From Myotis daubentonii (taxonomy: Eukaryota; Chordata; Mammalia; Chiroptera; Vespertilionidae): a stretch of DNA of 64,000 nucleotides. Shown in pieces: positions 55,896-64,000 of the stretch (positions within the stretch are counted from its first letter, which is position 1; each line of letters begins with the position of its first letter). The stretch is taken from NCBI RefSeq assembly GCF_963259705.1, contig NC_081847.1:85992485-86056484 (forward strand). Reading direction: 5' to 3'. The position numbers and the translations under genes are program-made. Under the pieces are notes generated by a model that had not been told where the DNA came from, did not search any database, and was given only the letters and a program-made list of their open reading frames with translations.

Positions 55896-56476
55896 TCGCT
55901 GATAAAACAGTGTATTCTGTACCATCCTAGTTTTCCTTTTATAAAACGTTATTATGTACATACAGCAAAAGTTAGAAGTGTTATCAAAGTGTTAGCCAGA
56001 ATTATGTGGGGTGTTAGGGTTATTCTCTCTGGTTTGTTTTTCTTATCTTTCTTATCTGATTTTTATACAGTAAATTTGTAATTTTTTTTCAAAAGCAGCT
56101 GTTGTTTTTTCTTTTTTAAACATACCAATGGTGACTCCTTTTGTGGAGTAAAGAGTAAGCACCATCTTTGTCTTTTGCCTAAATCCAATGTTTTGTACCT
56201 TGCTTTCTGCACATAAGCGCTGAGTTAGGTTTGTGGAGCTGGTGTCATTGGTGATAATGTTGTTTTAAGAAACACCTCTTCTGAGAGACGCAGGTGTCCT
56301 TCCTGGAGGGCCCGCTGGCACGCCCCCCTGCGGCGGCCTCCTGGGGAGTTCTGGCTGCTGTGGGATCTTCAGAGAACTTAGTGTGTTCAGAACATGACCT
56401 TGAGCACTCAATGGCCCACTAAAAGAGAGCTGAGTCATCTCTAAGTTTTTTTGTGTTTTTTTTAAAGAGTGACTTT
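55896..56476. other. Unique stretch
   Basis: AT-rich, nothing recognised. Confidence 0.4.
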
Positions 56477-56672
56477 TAAAAAATATATTTCTTATTGATT
56501 TTAGAGAGGAAGGGAGAGAGGGAGAGATGAAAACATCAATGATGAGAGAGAACCATTGATTGGCTGCCTCCTGCACATTCCACACTGGGGATTGAGCCTG
56601 CAACTGGAATCGAACCTGGGACCCTTCAGTCCACAGGCCGACGCTCTATCCCTGAGCCAAACCAGCTATGGC
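56477..56672 (-). mobile_element. Ves SINE
   Basis: Reverse copy with tail 'aaaatatatttcttattgat', GA spacer and shortened head ending 'gagccaaaccagctatgg'. A weak target duplication (AGTGACTTTT / AGTAGTCTTT) is possible. Confidence 0.93.
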
Positions 56673-58550
56673 CGGTCAGTAGTCTTTGTTCCAAATGGTC
56701 ATCAAGGCCATTACTTTTGGCCGATTGTCCCCATATTGTCCCACCGTCGGAGCCCGTTTTCCTTTTTCTTGTCCTCCTTCCCCTCCCTTTTCTCCTCCTC
56801 ACACTTTTCCTGTCTTTGCCCTCCTCCCTCAGTTTAAACCTCAGGCCAGACAAGTCTGTCTGGCTCACTCGCTGGAGGTCCCAAGAGACTCCAGAAAGTG
56901 AGCTTCCTTCCAAATCCGCAGAACGAACCCCAGCCTCAGTCCCTGGTGTTCCTCTTGCACCCAGGTCTCGGTGATGTTCAGAAGGAGGCTTTGTCCTGTC
57001 TTTCCCGCTATTCTTTGACCACTGCCCGAGGGGCTCTTTACTCATGTTAATCAGTGTGTGATGTGGTTCATCATGTGGGTATAACTTATAATAATTTAAG
57101 GAGCCTTCTATACTCCAAGCACAGGGAAACCCACCTCTCGGCTACTCAGGCCCCCATCAATCTGTGAGACAAATGGGTGTTGTCCTTAGCCCTGTAGCTA
57201 AGGGAGGGAGGGAGAGCGTTACTATTGCAGCTCAGCGGGTATGCACTTCCCGCCCTCTTCTTGGCCAAGGGGCCTCCATGTCAGTGCCTGTGGTGTTTCC
57301 TTGGCTGGATCCCACCCGGATCTCCCTCTGAAGGGAGATTCTGAAAGTAAAAAGCTGACAAATGATCTGAGGGGGTACAATGGATAGCAATGGCCAAGGA
57401 AGCCCACAGACTCCCCCTTCCAGAACATTCCTTCCTGCTCCCTACCACTAGCATCTGAGTCGGCCGGAGCCCAGGGAGAGGGGAGGCTTCAGCCATGTTT
57501 TCTACTCCGTGCCAAAACCCCGCCTGAGGCCCTTCCGATTTGAAAATGGAGCCCAAGCACCAAGGTCGTCTGCCTGTCATGGGCCCTTGCCGGCATTAGC
57601 ACTCACAGCATTTAACACCGGTTCTCCCAGTGACCCACGAGGAGGACAGACCCGCCCTCAGCCCCATTGTGGAGAGCCGAGGTGAGGCCCCGTGCCAGGA
57701 CGGGAACCAGGTCCCTGGCCAGGAATGACATGGAGGGCGGGTCTCCCGTGGATGAGTGTGGATGGTGTTTGCAGGCCACCCCAGAGCCCGGGCTGCAATG
57801 GGTGCTCTCTTCCACTTTCTTGCAGCCTATGGGAGAATCTTCATGAGGTTAGAGAACCAAGTCTGGCGACAGTGGCATTCTCCCCGAGATGTTCAATTCT
57901 GAGTGTGAGCCACAGGGCTGGGGGAGGCGTGGTGCCAGCATTAGGCAGTGGGAGGGGTGACCCGGGGTGTTCTTTCAATGCAGAGCAAGCAGACGTCTAA
58001 TCACTGGGGAGTAAGCTCCCCCAGGCCACCCCCATCCATCTGTCTCCCGTGGTGATTTCTGAGTCTCACTCTGAGGTAAGGTCCCTGGTGGTGGGGGTGG
58101 GGGCTGGGAAGGGGGCAGGGCTGCTTGCCATTGTAGCTCTCCCCAGACGCTCAGCTAATTGGCAAGAAGAGGAGAAGCAAAAATAGTGAAAATCTGCGAA
58201 TTAATAAAACAGCCTTGAAGCCACTGCCAAAATGTGTACAAATCATGAAATAATTAGAAGTGTGAAGAATACGATCGGGTTGGCTGTTTCCAAAGGCGGC
58301 GTCTGATCGCGTTAGGAGGCCAAGGGCTGGCAGGCCGCGGGGTGTAAATTCTTTCCATTGCACTGTGATCTTGCCTCCCTGGTGCCTGGGTTCCTTGAAC
58401 TCCGTCCAGGGTCCTGGCAGTTTCCCTGGGAGCCGCTAGAATCAAGCGTGGACCCTCTGACGGCCCATTGAACACGTGCAGCATCTTGTCCCAGGGGCAG
58501 CTTATGGCTTAGAAGAGAACTTTAAGGCCTCACAGTGTGTTTTTTGAATC
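56673..58550. other. Unique stretch
   Basis: Weak MIR-like text near 57120-57180 and 57580-57720. An AT-rich unique piece at 58150-58270 with several TAATTA-like words stands out. No coding exon supported. Confidence 0.4.
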
Positions 58551-58586
58551 CATGGTCTTATTTAATCTCATGGTCTTATTTAATCT
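58551..58586 (+). repeat. 18-bp perfect tandem duplication
   Basis: CATGGTCTTATTTAATCT occurs twice head to tail at 58551-58568 and 58569-58586, then MIR-like sequence follows. Confidence 0.95.
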
Positions 58587-58589
58587 CAT

Positions 58590-58715
58590 TCACACCAAAT
58601 ATTCTTGTCAGCGTTTTTCAGAGGAGGAAACCAAGGCCCAGAGCGTGAATGGATATAAATCCAACTCCAAGAGCTAGTCAGTAGCAGAACTAGGGCCAGG
58701 CCAGGGTCTCCTCCC
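58590..58715 (-). repeat. MIR SINE fragment
   Basis: 'tttttcagaggaggaaacca', 'aggcccagagcgtgaatgg' and 'agctagtcagtagcagaact' are reverse MIR text in order. Confidence 0.65.
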
Positions 58716-61067
58716 TCCAGCCTCTCTCCCACCCACTGCCTTCCTTTGGACCCCGCTGTATTTCTCAGCAGTGCCAGATGCTGGTATCTTATGGCTAAAC
58801 AGACAACTGCTGTTTTGTCTTCCATGGTATTAAGTTTAGAAAAAGTTTTCAACCCATTTGTTCGATTGATAAACGAAGGCTTAGGGATAGATGGCTATTT
58901 GTTTATTTTAATTTCATTTTATATTCAGATTACACTGGGGAGGAGAAAAGGATGCATTTTCTTTATCTGTTTTTGATAACACTTAATGGAAAGAGTCTAC
59001 TACGGAAGGATAGAAACATGTGATTAGAGCTTCATTGTTTGGCTTTGCTCTCTCCGATCTGTGAGGGCCATGTAAGGAGCTTGACGTGAGTTAATTCCCC
59101 GATGGCAGCGAAAGCTCCGGGGGGATGGCGTTGACACGGTTTACAGCCAGATTGAACAGACAACAGTGTGATTAAGTTACACGCATTAGTTGGCTCCATC
59201 ACCAGAATAGAAATGCACATGTTAACTTGGGATGGAAAGCTTTCCACAACGCAGCGGCTGCTTGCACAGACTTGTCTCTGGTCCCCGAGTTTGGCCAGCA
59301 GCAAAGCCCTCAGTGGGAGAGGAGATCGGGGAGGCAGGAGCTGGACTGGCTACAGAACTGGAAGGGCCCAATGCAAAATGAAGACGTGGACCGCTTGTTT
59401 GAAATTTAAGAATTTCAGGGCGGCCACAGCAGAGCGTTAAGCCAGATGCAAGGTCCTTCTGAGCGTGGGTGGGGCGCAGGGGGACCACATAGGCCATATG
59501 CCCTGGAGTTGGCCCTGGTGGAAGCCACCGGAGAATGGAGGATGTGCGCCTGGGTCTGTGGGGTTCTGAGTGCACCACATGCCACTCGCCTGGAAGGTTA
59601 GGGAGGAAAGACATTCAGCCTCTATTCTGGAGTCACTCAGCAGATGCCCCAACTCTATTCCTGGTGCAGGGACTCAGCTGTGAGCAAGCAGATCTGCCAG
59701 GTCCGTGGTGATGGGAGGGCTCAGGCCTCAGGCTGGCAGCTCTGAGAGAGTTTTAAGAGCTCCACCTGACCTGTCTGTTCCCTACCTGTAAGTGGGCTGA
59801 GTGAGAATAACGCCCACCCCTGTAGTGAGGACTGAGCTTGTTATCAGGCATGTGCCAGTGTCTGGGTACGTCAAGGGCTTCAGGGAATGCTAGCAAAGAG
59901 ACAGGCAGCTAAGCCGCCCTGTGGGGAAGCGGCGACGGGGTGGGGGCTGCCCGTGGAGCATTCATCCTGCCTGGATCCTGGCTCTGTTCTGTTTGGATGG
60001 ATACTGAGACTTGGGGATCTTACACAACAAAGCCATTTCCTCTTCTCGCTCCCTCTGGACCCGTCTCTCATCGCCATCCTGGGGACAGAGGAGTGCCCTG
60101 GATGTAGGACCCCTCCATCCAGTGTCCTCTCCTGACCCATCACAAGGTCCTGGTATTCTGCTTTCCTCCGGTTCTGCACCTGCCAGGTTCTCAGTAATCT
60201 AAGAGCGAAGCTTATACGCCCTTCTCCTGGTGTTCACAGCCCTCCCCCATCCGACCACACCTTCCTCGCTGTCCCTCCGCCTCCCATCCCTCTTACACAG
60301 AGCCAGCTTCTCACCCTCGCCTCATCAGCCCCACATTCATTTTCTCCCCCGTCTTCGAGTTTCAATTCAATTCCACAGACAGGGACCGAGTGCCTCCTCA
60401 CAGCCCTTCTGGAGCAGAGCACAGGCAATCCTCATGGTTCACGGGTTCCGTCTGTATTTGCCGATGTGCCTGCCTGCTGATATTTATTTTCAATCCCCCA
60501 AATCAATTCCCATCGCGCTTCCACTGCTATTCGCTGACACGTGCAGAGCAGAACAGCCAAAAACCCGAGTGGCCCCATGTGCACGTGCCCAGTGGAGGTC
60601 CACGGAGGCCACGCCTGGGTCTGGTGCAGCCCTCACTCTACAAACAGGCATCCTTTCTGGGGCCTATGCCATGCCACCTGCGTGCATGTTGGGACTTTCT
60701 GTTGATGATTTCTCTGTTTAAAATGCCCCTAAGTGTAGAGGTGAAGTGCTGTCCAGTGTCCCTGAGCCCAAGAAGGCTGTGCTGTGCCTTGTGGAGAAAC
60801 AGGTGTGTTGGACAAGCTTCACTCGGGCATGTGTTCTAGTGCTGTTGGCCATGAGCTCTGTGTCAATGAATCAACAATCTGCTGCATCCAGGAAAAGGGG
60901 AAAGCCATCAAAATGTATGTGAGGCTGCTCCATTGTTTTACCAGAAGCTGGAAGGAACCTAACCCTGTATTTCCCTGGGAGCCATGGTTCCTAGTCACTA
61001 ATTCAGCCTTCGTGGCGAATTTATAGAACATGACTACCACAAATGATGAGGATCAACTGTCCAAAAT

Positions 61068-61068
<1 letters not shown>
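58716..61068. other. Unique stretch
   Basis: Possible forward MIR remnant at about 59755-59870. Otherwise no repeat family. Overlapping frames on both strands (60230-60840) with Pro/Ser/Leu-rich text lack any recognised domain. Confidence 0.4.
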
Positions 61069-61118
<50 letters not shown>

Positions 61119-61126
61119 AGAAGAAA
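61069..61126 (+). repeat. (GAAA)n microsatellite
   Basis: About 58 bp of GAAA units ending in a short GAAGAA variant. It lies at no identifiable retroposon tail. Confidence 0.95.
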
Positions 61127-61300
61127 GTTGCATTTCTACTAAGTGTCAGACGTCAACCAACCGCCCTGGGGCGCTGGGGCTTCCTGCCGGCCCAGGCCAT
61201 GGCCTTACTGGTCCCAGAGCCCCTTTCCCATCAGTGTCAGCCCACTGTACCTGGTGCACACTCAAATGCCGCCTTCTGCTGCCCCTTAATTGTTATTTTT

Positions 61301-61501
61301 AAAAACTATATATTTTTATTCATTTCACAAAGGAAGGGAGAGGGAGAGAGAGACAGAAACATCATTGATGAGAGAGAATCATCGATCGGCTGCTTCCTGC
61401 ACGCTCCCCGCTGGGGATGGAGCCCAAAACCTGGGCATGTGCCCTGACTGGGAATTGAACCGTGACCTTCTGGTTCATAGGCCGACACTCATCCACTGGG
61501 C
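61301..61501 (-). mobile_element. Ves SINE
   Basis: Reverse copy: 'aaaaactatatatttttatt', GA spacer and head cut short at 'ctcatccactgggc'. A 14-bp target duplication TTAAyTGTTATTTT with one mismatch lies at about 61287-61300 and 61502-61515. Confidence 0.94.
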
Positions 61502-61515
61502 TTAACTGTTATTTT

Positions 61516-63415
61516 AATTCTCCAGGTGGGACCCCCGGATGAACAGTTAAGTCCTTTCAGGGCCAAACACCATTGGCCCCCGCAGTGTCCTTCCCGGGGA
61601 GGTGGGCAGTGACGGCGTGGGAAGCCACAGGTGGGGACAGCGCTGGCACAGAGTGTGCTTGTGGGTAGAGAGTGGACACAGTAGGAAACAGTACAACAGA
61701 AACTTGATCCGCAAGAGAAACCGCAGCGCGCCCGCCCCTCGGGGTGCTGCGACCATCAGATGTTTGTAGAAGCACAAAGCAAGCTTTGAAGGTGCCACGG
61801 GGTGTTGCGTGTTCTTTGCTTTGACGTCGGTGGGTGGCCCTGAGGAAGGGACGGCCAGGCGGGCTGCTGGGGGGCCTCCAGGCCGATGGGGCCCCGTGTG
61901 GCCTGAAAAGGCTGACTCGGCGCTTTTCCAGCCAGGACCCCACACCCCACAGCGTCAGACCTGCCAAGTGGTTCATGCTGCTGGGGGAGCACGTGATTCC
62001 GAATGGCCCTGAGCTAGAAGTCCCCTGGCAGCTGCCTGCTGGCCCGCCTCCTCTCAGGCAGAGACCATGTGGTTTTCAGGCCTCCTTCACAGAGCCCAGC
62101 ATGGTGAGGGGTGGGGGTGCCGCTGCCCAGTTCCTGAATCCCGGAGCCCCCGGAGCTGGCCGTGATGGGGTGCAGGGCACAGGCGCCCGTTTCTTCTCTG
62201 CAGTCCTGAGAAGCCCCTTTTCCTTGTTTGACTTCTGAGTATTAGCTTGGCAAGGTTTGTGTGTGTGTTGTCAGAATCTACCACCCCCCACCTCTGCCTT
62301 TGGGATGAGTCACTTCAGCATCCCCTCTGCCTCCGGCCTTTCCCTCCACGGCTTCCCTGGGACTCTTTCACATCCTGTCATATTGTCTCTCCTGATGAAC
62401 ATTTGTGAATAGTATTAAGCACCTTCTGGACTTCAATCATCCCTTCCATGCAGAGACCGTGTCTGGTTTGTTGTTTTATATGCACCACTGGCCTGGCACC
62501 GTGCCAGAATGCCCTGGCTGTATTACTGTCACCTGTTGAACTGAAGGAGGAATTGAACGGAAGCCCTCACAGAGCTGAAGGTTACGTCTGGGTCCAGGGG
62601 CAATAGGAGACGGGCTGTCTAACTCACAGTCCTCTGTCCCAGGTGTCTGTGCGACGGGGGAGTCCGTCAGCATGTCTCATTCTGTGCCGGACAGAGGCCG
62701 TGGTGGCAGGAGAGAGGTGGGAAGGACGCAGGAAAGTCCTCCTCGACTCTGGGAGTGCCTCAGAGCACTGGGGGTCCCCTTCGCGGGGACTCTGTGGGGA
62801 AAGGGACATCCATCAGTCTTTAGTCGTTGCCTGAAAACAGGGCCTGCCTGTCCTGGCGCAGCCATGGCCCGGCCTGTCAGGGGAGCCTGAGCTGGGCTGG
62901 CAGAGAAGCCGGAGGTCCTGCTTCCTGCGGCCGAGAGCAGGTGCCCTAGCTGATTTAAACACAACACCCACTCCCTGGCTCAGGGAACGTTCTAGTGCCT
63001 CTCCAGCGATCCAGCCGATTTGGCGCCACTTTGGGCTTCTGAGGGTTTGGTTCTTGTCAGCGGCCTGCCTTTGTTTATGGGCTCACCCGGCCAAGCCCCC
63101 TGGGCAAGATGCAGCCAGATCGGCCTCATTGAAACACCTTGATCCGATCACCCTGAAACCCCCGCGGCTTACGTGGGCTAAGGGACAAGAAGCTAAGCTC
63201 CTAAGTCTTCCTCTGAAGACCTCGAGGCCAGGGCTCCAACTGACACTCTGACTGATCTCCTGAGAGGGCCGTGGGTGGAAGGCTAAGTGTTGGCTTGGTT
63301 TGCATCTGCTGTCACTTGGGGAGACTTGTGAGACTACAGAACTGTCGGCCAGTGTCCACCCTAAGATGGGAAGCACAGCCCAGCGCGTTCAGGCGGTGGG
63401 TTTGCTGATAATCCC
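61516..63415. other. GC-rich mostly unique stretch
   Basis: Possible forward L2 remnant at about 62285-62530 ('agagaccgtgtctggtttg'). Overlapping open frames at 61547-62240 on both strands are unremarkable for the GC content. No gene supported. Confidence 0.4.
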
Positions 63416-63461
63416 GTGTGTGTGTGTGTGTATGTGTGTGTATGCGTGTGTGTGTGTGTGG

Positions 63462-63504
<43 letters not shown>
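63416..63504 (+). repeat. (GT)n microsatellite
   Basis: About 89 bp of GT with a few interruptions (TATG, GCG, GG), followed by a G-rich stretch. Length-variable and able to adopt Z-DNA. Confidence 0.95.
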
Positions 63505-63505
<1 letters not shown>

Positions 63506-64000
63506 CGGGGGGCTGTTAGGAGGAATTCGGGGAACACTGGGCAGTAAACGTACAGTTTGAGTTGGGGCAGGGGCGGGAGAGCAGTACTTTAGCTGGAGGT
63601 TGCAGTTCAGGATTTGTTTTTTTCCAGGTCACTGCCGTTCCCACAGAGGCCTCTGCATACCTCCCAGGTACCTCATTTCCCTCCTTCCTTCCCCAAAAGG
63701 CTAATGAAGGCAGCGCCTCCCTCCCCACCAGCCTGCAGCGAAGGGGGGCGGGGGAGGGGGGCCTCTGGTCGGCAGACAGCGTGACAGGAGCACCTGGCAC
63801 AATGTAGCTGAAGTGTTGCTTGCCTGGCACATCCAACGTTTTCTCCGCCCGGCTGTCAGGTTTTTCTTTCCAGGAACACTGAGCAATGTGTGCTCTCAGA
63901 GCAAGTTCAAGGGCGAGTTCAGTTCCAGGAGTGAGAGACCAAGGGGTCCATTGCAGGGACTTGGAAAGGGCGTAAAACACAAGAGCGCCCTTGCCTCTCC
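63505..64000. other. Unique stretch to the window end
   Basis: A pyrimidine-rich tract followed by 'ttttttccaggtcactgccg' at about 63617 resembles a splice acceptor on the plus strand, but the frame that follows (about 63630-63806) shows no recognised protein and the site is unconfirmed. A G-rich run lies at 63745-63760. Confidence 0.3.

Overview
The window is a 64 kb piece of nuclear DNA from a bat, almost certainly a vesper bat (Vespertilionidae). The evidence is the combination of repeats. There are about 17 Ves-type tRNA-derived SINEs, and six Helitrons of the HeliBat kind with 5' TC-like ends, a 3' hairpin and a terminal CTAG. There is also a palindromic non-autonomous hAT element with an 8-bp target duplication, a SPIN-type hAT element, and a bat class II retrovirus-like solo LTR. 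These lie on a background of old placental repeats (MIR, L2, L1M, MER5A, MER20, MLT1, Tigger-like). No bacterial or organellar features are present.

No protein-coding exon could be recognised. The only gene-like signal is a CpG island at about 11.57-13.56 kb. It has several GC boxes, no obvious TATA box, and two good plus-strand splice donors, at 12003 and 12454. The simplest reading is a housekeeping-type promoter with a GC-rich, probably untranslated first exon, transcribed rightwards, so that most of the remaining 50 kb would be a long first intron. I cannot name the gene.

Layout. 0-11 kb: L1M and other old repeats, a complete solo LTR (1635-2454), two SINEs with clear target duplications, a Tigger-like transposon, an MLT1A LTR and a 26-28 bp minisatellite. 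11.6-13.6 kb: CpG island, followed by a MIR-like tandem run. 14.4-15.4 kb: a cluster of bat-lineage insertions (HeliBat, SPIN, Ves). 16-31 kb: old hAT elements (MER20, MER5A), SINEs and long unique stretches. 30.3 kb: palindromic hAT. 32.6-34.9 kb: an L1M 3' end split exactly by a 748-bp HeliBat. 35-39 kb: two short HeliBats and an AT-rich stretch of TAATTA motifs with a duplicated 43-bp block. 39-46 kb: a more GC- and CpG-rich unique region. 46-64 kb: SINEs, MIR, L2, two more HeliBats and several microsatellites.

The most interesting observation is that all six HeliBat copies carry, about 65-120 bp inside the 5' end, a sequence that reads like the core CTCF binding motif (CCACCAGGGGGC and variants) in the same orientation relative to the element. 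These transposons may therefore have spread candidate insulator sites along the locus. This is read by eye and needs motif scoring and ChIP data. All family names are from memory of consensus sequences, not from a database search.
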